From Planctomycetota bacterium (GTDB taxonomy: Bacteria; Planctomycetota; Phycisphaerae; Sedimentisphaerales; Anaerohalosphaeraceae): 5,062 bases of DNA. Below the pieces are notes generated by a model that was given only the letters and a program-made list of their open reading frames with translations, had not been told where the DNA came from and ran no database searches. Location of the stretch: assembly GCA_012519365.1 (NCBI GenBank), contig JAAYQH010000420.1, positions 1 through 5,062 of the forward strand, read 5' to 3'. Position numbers and translations under genes: made by a program. Within the stretch, counting starts at the first letter, position 1. Each line of letters begins with the position of its first letter. Below are positions 1-5,062 of the stretch, in pieces.

Positions 1-601
1 CCAGACCGCCGAAAAAAAAGACGCCAAAGCCGACGGCTGGTTTAGCCTGTTTGACGGAAAGACGCTCAACGGCTGGCGTGCCAGCGAGAACAAGGATACC
101 TTTAACGTCCAGGACGGAATGATCGTCGTCAATGGGCCACGAAGTCACCTGTTCTACACCGGCCCGGTCATGGGTGCAAATTTCAAAAATTTTGAGTTCA
201 AAGCCGAGGTAATGACCAAACCCAAGGCCAATTCGGGAATTTATTTCCACACCGAATATCAGGAAACCGGCTGGCCGGACAAAGGCTATGAAGTCCAGAT
301 CAACAACAGCCATTCCGACTGGCGCCGCACAGGCGGACTGTACGCAGTACAGGATGTTCGCCAATCTCCGGCCCAAGACAACCAGTGGTTTACGATGCAC
401 ATCATCGTGCGCGGCCAACGCATTATCGTGAAAGTGGATGGCAAGGTCGTCGTGGATTATGTTGAGCCAGAGGGCATCAGCGAAACAGGTTACCCCTCTA
501 TGCCCGGACGTAAACTGTCCAGCGGCACCTTTGCACTGCAGGGACACGACCCCGAAAGTGTTGTCTATTTCAAGAACATTATGGTCAAACCCCTGCCGTA
601 A
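1..601 (+). CDS. Secreted-type DUF1080 (3-keto-disaccharide hydrolase) domain protein, 5' partial
   Basis: The frame is open from base 2 to the TAA at 599-601, giving 199 residues with the true start outside the window. The ATG at 119 is internal: the DUF1080 opening motif, GWFSLFDGKTLNGW at about residues 12-25 of the fragment, lies upstream of it, followed by a DGMIVVNG strand. Further on come family-typical beta-strand stretches: FEFKAEVMTKPKANSGIYFH, GYEVQINN, WFTMHIIVRG, KVDGKVVVDY, and a closing GTFALQGHDP...VYFKNIMVKPLP. Known of the family: concanavalin-like beta-sandwich proteins, usually exported, for which 3-keto-glycoside hydrolysis has been reported; they are strongly expanded in Planctomycetota and Bacteroidota. 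The Lys/Asp/Ala-rich start of the fragment looks like the linker after a signal peptide that is not visible here. A strong terminator follows at 701-747, so this is the last gene of its transcript. Substrate cannot be told. Family assignment is confident. Confidence 0.9.
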   Translation, partial: QTAEKKDAKADGWFSLFDGKTLNGWRASENKDTFNVQDGMIVVNGPRSHLFYTGPVMGANFKNFEFKAEVMTKPKANSGIYFHTEYQETGWPDKGYEVQINNSHSDWRRTGGLYAVQDVRQSPAQDNQWFTMHIIVRGQRIIVKVDGKVVVDYVEPEGISETGYPSMPGRKLSSGTFALQGHDPESVVYFKNIMVKPLP

Positions 602-606
602 GGTCT

Positions 607-660
607 GACCCCACTGGCCGCGTCCCAGTTCAGCAGGGCCGGGACGTATGAAAGCGGGTC
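607..660. repeat. Nested imperfect palindrome just after the DUF1080 stop
   Basis: GACCC (607-611) can pair with GGGTC (656-660), and inside it CGTCCC (621-626) pairs with GGGACG (641-646). The two arms are separated by 9 bases on each side, so the element is symmetric, with a 14-base loop. The 9-base flanks do not pair with each other. It begins six bases after the stop codon with a TCTGACCCC motif. It could be a 3' stabilising hairpin or a REP-like extragenic palindrome, or it could be chance. There is only one full copy in the window, so repeat status is unproven. Confidence 0.25.
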
Positions 661-700
661 GCTCATAACAGCCCCGTACGTATTATCGGACACATAGACG

Positions 701-747
701 AAACGCCAAAAGTCTGATCAAAACAATCAGGCTTTTGGCGTTTTTTT
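701..747 (+). terminator. Strong Rho-independent terminator after the DUF1080 gene
   Basis: AAACGCCAAAAG (701-712) pairs with CTTTTGGCGTTT (732-743). The stem continues through one T-G wobble (713/731) and CTGAT/ATCAG (714-718/726-730), giving about 18 pairs with a 7-base loop (719-725). Seven T residues (741-747) follow the GC-rich base of the stem. The A run on the 5' side means the mirror image could also act on the other strand. It lies about 100 bases after the DUF1080 stop and separates that gene from the YfiR/kinase unit. Confidence 0.88.
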
Positions 748-821
748 GCGGTTCATCCCAAACAATGCACGCCAAATTCGTAAAACCGCTTAAGTCCTAT
801 CGATTCAAGACCGAAATATAT

Positions 822-882
822 GGCGGCATCGCGTTTGATGCGAAACAAATGCGATAGCCAAACCCCTTATTGGGGAGTTTTT
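822..882 (+). promoter_or_regulatory. Candidate structured leader with attenuator-like hairpin
   Basis: GGC plus ATCGC (825-832) can pair with GCGAT plus GCC (851-855, 857-859) around a single bulged A856. The enclosed loop holds a small GTTT/AAAC hairpin (833-836 with 843-846). A competing fold pairs GCATC (826-830) with GATGC (837-841), so two conformations exclude each other. Directly 3' comes CCCC-TTATT-GGGG (863-875), followed by AG and five T residues (878-882), which resembles a short intrinsic terminator. The layout, alternative folds then a terminator-like hairpin ahead of a start codon, is what a riboswitch or attenuator would look like. No known riboswitch consensus was recognised; in particular the c-di-GMP-I core is not present. 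The stems are short and chance is a real alternative. Confidence 0.3.
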
Positions 883-924
883 ATAACCAAATACAAATAA
901 AAAATGACGTCCATGCCGACGAAA

Positions 925-930
925 AAGGAG
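925..930 (+). promoter_or_regulatory. Shine-Dalgarno AAGGAG that decides the yfiR-like start
   Basis: AAGGAG lies three bases before the ATG at 934. The spacing is short, but this is the only strong site near the three candidate starts (904, 913, 934). It also lies inside the open frame of the longer version, where the same bases encode Lys-Lys-Glu codons, so it could be coding sequence rather than a ribosome site. Confidence 0.4.
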
Positions 931-933
931 CAA

Positions 934-1701
934 ATGCGTCCTAAATTTGAGAAAGGTGACATCCGTCACGCTGTTGCATGGGGTGGCGGAAAAACCCGTT
1001 GCTGGATGGTCTTGGTCCTGATTTTTGCTTCTGCTCACGCCGTTGCCGCTGATTTTACCTCAACGGTGAGCGGCGTATCCGCCCAGGCCAAAACCCCAGA
1101 GCAGGTCGAATACGAACTTAAGGCGGCTTTTATATATAATTTTATGCGGTTTATTGAGTGGCCCGCTGAAAAACAGGAGGCAAATCAAACCTATCAGGCA
1201 AAAAAACAAACGCCCCTTCAAGGCGAAACGCCGTCTGCACCTCCATTGATGATCGGCATTATCGGGGAAAATCCGTTTGGTCAGGCATTTATCCCTGTTT
1301 TGGATCGGAAAATCAATAACCGAAAGATTGAACTTGTGGAGATTGATCGCTTCGAAATCTATGCCGCCGGAGCAAAGAGCATAGAAGAAGCGGCCCAAGC
1401 CTATCGTAAAAAATACGCTGCCTTGCTGCAGCGCTGCGATATTTTGTTTTTTTGCTCCTCAGAAGCACAATATCTCGACATCCTCCTTCCGATGACCACC
1501 GGCAGCGCTGCCGCTACCATCAGCGACATCCCAGAGTTCACCCTTCGCGGCGGAATGATTGAATTCGTCACCGAAAATAACCATCTGCGATTTGACATTC
1601 ATCTTGCCCATGTGGAAAAGGAAAAATTGACCATTCGTTCTCAACTTCTCGAACTGGCTCGCCGCATCTGTAAAAAACCCAACGACAAGCAAATAGGCTA
1701 A
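934..1701 (+). CDS. Secreted YfiR-family (DUF4154) protein
   Basis: Counted from Met934 the protein has 255 residues. A basic n-region is followed by a hydrophobic stretch (about 25-37, MVLVLIFASAHAV) and a likely signal peptidase site after AVA (36-38), so it should be periplasmic. The YfiR domain spans about 56-245 with family hallmarks: YELKAAFIYNFMRFIEWP (60-77), CDILFFCSSE (168-177), TISDIPEFTLRGGMIEFV, LRFDIHL (218-224) and SQLLELARRI (236-245). Residues 78-104 form a Gln/Pro-rich insert between the first helix and the first core strand. Known of the family: Pseudomonas YfiR is a periplasmic repressor of the membrane cyclase YfiN. Here the next gene, 33 bases on, is a CHASE8-type kinase, so I infer that this is the kinase's periplasmic partner. 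Two Cys (168 and 174) sit close together; whether they match the redox cysteines of Pseudomonas YfiR cannot be told. The frame also allows ATG 904 (265 residues); 934 is preferred for its AAGGAG and shorter n-region. Confidence 0.88.
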   Translation: MRPKFEKGDIRHAVAWGGGKTRCWMVLVLIFASAHAVAADFTSTVSGVSAQAKTPEQVEYELKAAFIYNFMRFIEWPAEKQEANQTYQAKKQTPLQGETPSAPPLMIGIIGENPFGQAFIPVLDRKINNRKIELVEIDRFEIYAAGAKSIEEAAQAYRKKYAALLQRCDILFFCSSEAQYLDILLPMTTGSAAATISDIPEFTLRGGMIEFVTENNHLRFDIHLAHVEKEKLTIRSQLLELARRICKKPNDKQIG

Positions 1702-1734
1702 CGCCGCACAGTACCCAGGGAGAACCATAGATTT

Positions 1735-3756
1735 ATGCCCGCACGCAGCCGAACGATTCGTGAGAAACTGATTCTTGTCATTATGGCCGGTTGTCTGCCC
1801 TCGCTGGTCATCACCGGTAGTGCTTTCAGTTACTGGAATTATCTGTCGTTTCGCAACAGCCACATTCGTTCGCTTCGGACGCAGGCAAAAATGACCGCAC
1901 AAAACTGCAGTGCGGCGGTTATGTTCAACGACGCCAACCGCGCCGCCGAAACGCTGCAAACTTATTGGGCCAATGCCTCCATCACCAACGCCTGTGTCTA
2001 TACCCCCGAAAAAGACCGTTTTGCCACCTATATACGACCCACTTATAAAGGGGCCATAGGCTCGCCCATCGAACCGGAGGGTTTTCGTCTGGAAAATGGA
2101 ACATTAACTGTATTTGAGCCGATTCGAATTGACGATGAATGGCTCGGCACCTTGGTAGTACAATCGGACCTGGGTGAGCTAAAAAGCCATCTTACCAACA
2201 ACATTTCGGCCATGGGAATCATCATCGGCATTGGAGGGTTAATCGCCTATCTGCTGTCGCTTCGGCTGCAAGGGCTGATTTCCGGCCCGATTCTCTCGCT
2301 GGTTCAATTGACGCGGCACGTCTCGGCCGAAAAAGACTATTCCCAGCGAGCCGTGGTGTCTTGTCACGATGAGATCGGAACACTCATTGAATCGTTCAAT
2401 GAGATGCTCGATGTCATTGGACACGAAATCGATCAACGACGTCAGACCCAGCAGGAATTGGAACGCCACCGCGACAACCTGGAAGAGATGGTGCAGCAAC
2501 GCACCGCCGAGCTGAAAAACGCCAATCGGCAATTGAGAATAGCGGCTGAACGCGCCAATCTGATGGCCAAACAGGCCAACGACGCCAACCAAGCCAAAAG
2601 CGAGTTTTTGGCCAATATGAGTCATGAGATTCGCACGCCCATGAACGCCATTATCGGCTTCAGCGAGCTGCTGGCCGAAGAAGACCTGACCGACCATCAG
2701 CAAATGTTTGTGAAAACCGTCTTAAGCAGTGGGCGCAACCTGCTCAAACTGATCAACGATATTCTGGATTTTTCGAAAATAGAGGCCGGCAAACTCAAAA
2801 CCGAGATTGTTCAAGTGGAACTGGAGCCGTTTTTAAGTGAATTAGATTCCTTCCTGCGTCCGTTAACCTTTGAAAAGAATCTCCACTTTGAGATTCTGCG
2901 GTGCAGTCCGCTGCCGGCCATAATTTACACCGACCCGGTGCGGGTTCGTCAGTGTCTGATTAACCTGACCGGCAATGCACTTAAATTCACCGAGACCGGA
3001 CACGTCTTTATCAATGTTGATGTAGAACGCATTCGCGATAAAGACTTTATCCGCTTCGATGTGGAGGATACCGGCGTGGGAATCCCCCAAGAAAAACAGG
3101 CCCAGATATTTGAGGCCTTCACACAAGCCGACAGTTCTACCACCCGCAAATACGGCGGAACCGGCCTGGGACTGACCATCACGCGGCAACTGGCCGGGCT
3201 GCTCGGCGGCACATTACGGCTTAAAAGCGAAGTGGGCAAAGGATCGGTCTTTAGCCTGCGTATTCCGGCCGGCATCGACGTGACCCAGACCCCAACAACC
3301 GACCCCTACAGCGCAGCAGGGCAATTGTCTGATCTAACAGACACAGAGGCCGTAGCCGCCAAACACCCCCGCCTGTCCGGCAGGATTCTTGTTGCTGAGG
3401 ACTCCGCCGCCAATCAGGCATTGATTCGAGCGATGCTGGCACGGATGGGCCTTATCGTGGAGATTGCCGAAAATGGGCAGGAAGCCCTCGAATGGCTCGA
3501 AAAAGAAACCTTCGACGTGGTATTGATGGACATGCAAATGCCGGTCATGAACGGCTATGATGCCACACGAAGCATCCGCCGCAACGGCTGGACGCTGCCG
3601 GTGGTTGCCCTGACCGCTCACGCGATGAAAGGCGACGATCAGAAATGCCTTGAGGCCGGCTGCAATGAGTACTTGTCCAAGCCGATCGACCGCGACAAAC
3701 TCCGATCCGTCCTGATGAAGTATTGTTCCGCCTCGGCACCTGCTGCAGACAGATAA
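1735..3756 (+). CDS. Membrane hybrid histidine kinase (CHASE8-like sensor, HAMP, HisKA, HATPase, receiver)
   Basis: This 673-residue inner-membrane sensor kinase has TM1 at about 11-33, a periplasmic CHASE8-like domain at about 41-150 ([25 protein letters not shown] and a [16 protein letters not shown] end), TM2 at about 157-178, HAMP at about 178-230, a coiled coil at about 232-285, HisKA at 288-353, HATPase at about 398-512, a linker, and a receiver at about 549-662. Visible catalytic residues: phospho-accepting His297 in [10 protein letters not shown]-box Asn414 in [10 protein letters not shown]1 DTGVGI at 445-450, an IFEAF F-box, and G2 GGTGLGL at 474-480. The receiver has acidic E555/D556, phosphoacceptor D599, T627 and K649, so kinase and receiver both look intact. 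There is no DNA-binding or Hpt domain, so phosphate must pass to a partner outside the window. The start ATG is 12 bases after AGGGAG (1717-1722) and 33 bases after the yfiR-like stop, which suggests an operon. The periplasmic domain has two Cys (58, 87). Domain calls are confident; the signal is unknown. Confidence 0.95.
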   Translation: MPARSRTIREKLILVIMAGCLPSLVITGSAFSYWNYLSFRNSHIRSLRTQAKMTAQNCSAAVMFNDANRAAETLQTYWANASITNACVYTPEKDRFATYIRPTYKGAIGSPIEPEGFRLENGTLTVFEPIRIDDEWLGTLVVQSDLGELKSHLTNNISAMGIIIGIGGLIAYLLSLRLQGLISGPILSLVQLTRHVSAEKDYSQRAVVSCHDEIGTLIESFNEMLDVIGHEIDQRRQTQQELERHRDNLEEMVQQRTAELKNANRQLRIAAERANLMAKQANDANQAKSEFLANMSHEIRTPMNAIIGFSELLAEEDLTDHQQMFVKTVLSSGRNLLKLINDILDFSKIEAGKLKTEIVQVELEPFLSELDSFLRPLTFEKNLHFEILRCSPLPAIIYTDPVRVRQCLINLTGNALKFTETGHVFINVDVERIRDKDFIRFDVEDTGVGIPQEKQAQIFEAFTQADSSTTRKYGGTGLGLTITRQLAGLLGGTLRLKSEVGKGSVFSLRIPAGIDVTQTPTTDPYSAAGQLSDLTDTEAVAAKHPRLSGRILVAEDSAANQALIRAMLARMGLIVEIAENGQEALEWLEKETFDVVLMDMQMPVMNGYDATRSIRRNGWTLPVVALTAHAMKGDDQKCLEAGCNEYLSKPIDRDKLRSVLMKYCSASAPAADR

Positions 3757-3757
3757 A

Positions 3758-3771
3758 GGCCCTGTGGGGCC
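3758..3771. other. Short GC-rich hairpin right after the kinase stop
   Basis: GGCCC (3758-3762) and GGGCC (3767-3771) form a five-pair stem with a TGTG loop, starting one base after the TAA. AAAACC follows instead of a T run, so it is not a classical terminator on the + strand. A second stem, GCCGC/GCGGC at 3793-3797/3805-3809, lies shortly downstream, also without T residues. These may protect the 3' end of the message or assist Rho-dependent termination, but that is inference. Confidence 0.3.
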
Positions 3772-3873
3772 AAAACCGGCTCAAGGGCATCTGCCGCGCA
3801 AGCAGCGGCGACGCTTTCCCCAAAAACCGCTCGCTGCCTGCCATTTTCTTCATTATTCATTTTGGGCTTATCC

Positions 3874-3902
3874 TTGACCTTGTGTCCGGCTTGCGATACA
3901 GT
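3874..3902 (+). promoter_or_regulatory. Candidate sigma-70-type promoter for the Nudix gene
   Basis: TTGACC (3874-3879) matches the -35 consensus at five of six positions. It is spaced 17 bases from TACAGT (3897-3902), a four-of-six -10 match that keeps the key first T-A and last T. The predicted start of transcription is near 3909, about 45 bases before the ATG. Together with the 196-base gap after the kinase, this suggests the Nudix gene is transcribed on its own. Confidence 0.4.
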
Positions 3903-3952
3903 ACGGCTCGAGAACGCTATCAACAGATTCTAAACAGCAGGACACAACAACC

Positions 3953-4561
3953 ATGGCACAAGACGAACAGGTATTGGTGATTCGGCGGGATGCGCTGGAA
4001 CAAACCGGGATGTTTCAGGGGCTTGCGTTTGATGTAACGCCTCGGCTGGAGCGGCTCTTTGCGCCGGGGACGGCATGCTTTATGCCCCGCGCCAACGCCG
4101 AGCAAGACCCTGCCTACAAGCAGTTGATTCCCTATGTCATCCTGCGTTGCGGCGATCGCACCCTCAGCTATGTCCGCGGCAAGCGAGGCGGCGAAAGTCG
4201 GCTGGTCGGCAATCGCTCCATCGGCATCGGCGGTCATATCAACCCGATCGATGAACTGGCCCTGTTTTCCGACCTGCGCGAGACCTATCTCAACGCCGTG
4301 CAGCGCGAAGTCGAAGAGGAAATCCACGTTCAGGCCAATTACACCGATCGCATCGTCGCCTTGATCAACGACGATTCCAATGCCGTCGGCTCGGTGCATT
4401 TGGGCGTGGTGCATCTCTGGACGCTCGACAGCGAGGCCGTCGAAAAACGCGAACAAATGATCACACAGATGGGCTTTCTAAGCACGGACGAACTGCAGGC
4501 GGTGCGCGACACAATGGAAACATGGTCGCAATTGTGTCTGGATGGCCTGCTTGTAAAATAA
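3953..4561 (+). CDS. Nudix-type hydrolase with GGHINP motif
   Basis: This is a 202-residue cytosolic protein with no signal peptide or membrane segment. The Nudix catalytic helix is visible as E110-x7-REVEEEI (118-124), keeping the metal-binding Glu residues 119, 122 and 123. The box is atypical: the usual leading Gly five residues before E110 is absent, and a glycine motif SIGIGGHINP (89-98) lies further upstream with an extra loop (about 99-109). The Gly after the Glu cluster is replaced by His125. This GGHINP-plus-shifted-box pattern resembles a known group of bacterial and phage Nudix proteins often annotated as phosphoesterase or MutT-like. The preceding strand IPYVILRCGDRTLSYVRGKRGGE and the later VGSVHLGVVHLWTL fit the Nudix fold. 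Known of the superfamily: hydrolysis of nucleoside-diphosphate-linked substrates; the substrate cannot be inferred here. The start ATG has AGGA (3939-3942) ten bases upstream and the promoter candidate at 3874-3902. No neighbour suggests a pathway. Confidence 0.85.
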   Translation: MAQDEQVLVIRRDALEQTGMFQGLAFDVTPRLERLFAPGTACFMPRANAEQDPAYKQLIPYVILRCGDRTLSYVRGKRGGESRLVGNRSIGIGGHINPIDELALFSDLRETYLNAVQREVEEEIHVQANYTDRIVALINDDSNAVGSVHLGVVHLWTLDSEAVEKREQMITQMGFLSTDELQAVRDTMETWSQLCLDGLLVK

Positions 4562-4940
4562 ATAACGCGATAGCGCAGGAGCTGACCCCCTCCGACAGCG
4601 ATTCCGGGCATTTTCCCCTTTCCAAAACAAGACGATGACCTGTCAGCAGCTGTCCATACTCAATAGGTGTTTCAGTCGTGCCGTGCGGTTTTGACTTCTT
4701 GGGGATACCCGGCTTTTTTTGTTTCCTCTATTTTATCTATTTCCGGCTGTTTTTCTGTTTAATGCAGTCGATGACTTTTCCTGGCCTGGTGTTTTTGTTT
4801 GAAAACCGCCCCAAAGGCGGCGATAATACCCGCTGCGCAGAATCAGTCCTGACACTAATCGGCGGTCGCAGCGACGCGATCCGTTGCCGGCCGTAAGATG
4901 TCGCGTTGTTATACAGGTCGCATTACCGGAAAACATCAAG
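4562..4940. other. 379-base intergenic spacer after the Nudix gene
   Basis: I see no supported gene. The 5' part carries a GCTGACCCCC motif (4581-4590) similar to the one after the DUF1080 stop. A T7 run at 4714-4720 is preceded by CGGC, which can pair with GCCG at 4680-4683, and by a small GGG-ATA-CCC hairpin (4702-4710); together they could make a weak terminator for the Nudix transcript. A T-rich stretch continues to about 4800. CCGCC-CCAAA-GGCGG (4806-4820) is a clean five-pair hairpin whose T run lies on the minus-strand side. A weak -10-like TTATAC (4909-4914) lies about 27 bases before the next start. A GTG-started frame at 4678-4896 encodes a low-complexity Phe-rich peptide and is probably not a gene. 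Confidence 0.5.
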
Positions 4941-5062
4941 ATGAGCCAGATGATTTTTACTGCGATGATGCTGCCGGCTGCGTCGCTGGCGGTGTGTGCG
5001 GTGCTGACCGCGGCGGTACGAACCCAGGCGGTGCGGCGGTCGTTTGTGGCACGCCCGCAGCA
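4941..5062 (+). CDS. N-terminus of a probable membrane protein, 3' partial
   Basis: ATG 4941 opens a frame that runs without a stop to the window end (40 complete codons). The peptide begins MSQMIFTAMMLPAASLAVCA and continues with a hydrophobic stretch to about residue 26, then a basic segment, VRTQAVRRSFVARPQ. That is the pattern of a first transmembrane helix with a positive cytoplasmic end. The codons strongly prefer G or C in the third position, which supports coding. A GGA at 4928-4930 is a weak ribosome site. The helix followed by VRR-x-FVARP is vaguely like the opening of MraY/WecA-type phospho-sugar transferases (VRRLA...VDRP), but 40 residues cannot decide this. The in-frame region is open back to 4827, where a TAA precedes it at 4824; TTG 4884 is a less likely start. 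Confidence 0.5.
   Translation, partial: MSQMIFTAMMLPAASLAVCAVLTAAVRTQAVRRSFVARPQ

Larger units (their letters stand above)
602..933. other. 332-base intergenic spacer between the DUF1080 and yfiR-like genes
   Basis: No gene is supported here. The spacer contains, in order, the nested palindrome (607-660), the intrinsic terminator (701-747), an AT-richer stretch at 748-820 where a promoter for the downstream unit would be expected, and a fold-prone leader (822-882). No convincing -35/-10 pair was found. TTAAGT at 790-795 with AAATAT at 814-819 is a weak candidate, and an isolated TATAAC at 882-887 has no good -35 partner. Confidence 0.6.

Noticed and set aside
119..601. ATG 119 as the true start of the DUF1080 gene
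   Set aside because: The conserved N-terminal DUF1080 motif is in the same open frame upstream of it, so the gene enters from outside the window.
851..858. GCGATAGC shared between 851-858 and 4567-4574
   Set aside because: An eight-base match at two unrelated positions with no shared flanks is most likely chance.
822..882. c-di-GMP-I (GEMM) riboswitch ahead of the yfiR-like gene
   Set aside because: This was attractive because YfiR systems control c-di-GMP, but the conserved core and tetraloop-receptor segments of that riboswitch are not present.
1459..1959. Minus-strand 166-residue frame
   Set aside because: It overlaps the ends of two well-supported genes on the + strand, spans their junction, and shows no recognisable domain.
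3723..3980. Plus-strand 85-residue frame bridging the kinase end and the Nudix start
   Set aside because: It overlaps both genes in another frame, its composition is unlike a protein, and it covers the promoter and hairpins of the gap.
3920..4456. Minus-strand 178-residue frame opposite the Nudix gene
   Set aside because: It is antisense to a gene with a clear Nudix catalytic helix; it looks like a codon-bias shadow without family motifs.
4678..4896. Plus-strand GTG-started 72-residue frame with a Phe-rich hydrophobic stretch
   Set aside because: The hydrophobic part comes from a T-rich spacer, there is no ribosome site, and the C-terminal half looks random. A small membrane peptide cannot be fully excluded.
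1..5062. CRISPR array, tRNA/rRNA, insertion sequence or phage attachment site
   Set aside because: No regularly spaced repeats, cloverleaf, transposase motifs or terminal inverted repeats were seen on either strand.

Overview
The window reads as a piece of a planctomycete-like chromosome (Planctomycetota, perhaps a Phycisphaerae/Sedimentisphaerales-type lineage). This is an inference from a secreted DUF1080 protein, a family heavily expanded in that phylum, together with long spacers, moderate GC and loosely placed Shine-Dalgarno sites. No rRNA or other marker gene is present to prove it. All supported genes lie on the + strand.

Layout. Bases 1-601 are the 3' part of a DUF1080 (3-keto-disaccharide hydrolase) gene whose start and signal peptide lie outside the window. 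A 332-base spacer follows. It holds a strong intrinsic terminator (701-747) and a fold-prone leader (822-882) that ends in a hairpin plus T run just before the next gene. Bases 934-1701 encode a secreted YfiR-family (DUF4154) protein. After 33 bases, 1735-3756 encode a 673-residue membrane hybrid histidine kinase with the order TM, CHASE8-like periplasmic domain, TM, HAMP, coiled coil, HisKA, HATPase, receiver. A 196-base gap with a plausible promoter (3874-3902) leads to a 202-residue Nudix-type hydrolase (3953-4561). A 379-base spacer without a convincing gene follows. From 4941 a new reading frame with a hydrophobic N-terminus runs off the end of the window.

How the parts work together. 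The centrepiece is the two-gene YfiR/kinase unit. In Pseudomonas the periplasmic repressor YfiR acts on the CHASE8-HAMP-GGDEF diguanylate cyclase YfiN/TpbB. Here the same kind of periplasmic partner sits directly upstream of a protein with a CHASE8-like sensor, but the output is a phosphorelay kinase with a C-terminal receiver. The likely model is periplasmic sensing by YfiR, relay to the kinase through its CHASE8-like domain, then phosphotransfer from His297 to Asp599 and on to an Hpt protein encoded elsewhere. The DUF1080 gene is insulated from this unit by a terminator, and the Nudix gene appears to have its own promoter. Neither shows a functional link to the kinase.

Nothing here is clearly an undescribed system. 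The two observations most worth following are the YfiR-plus-hybrid-kinase arrangement and the structured leader in front of it.
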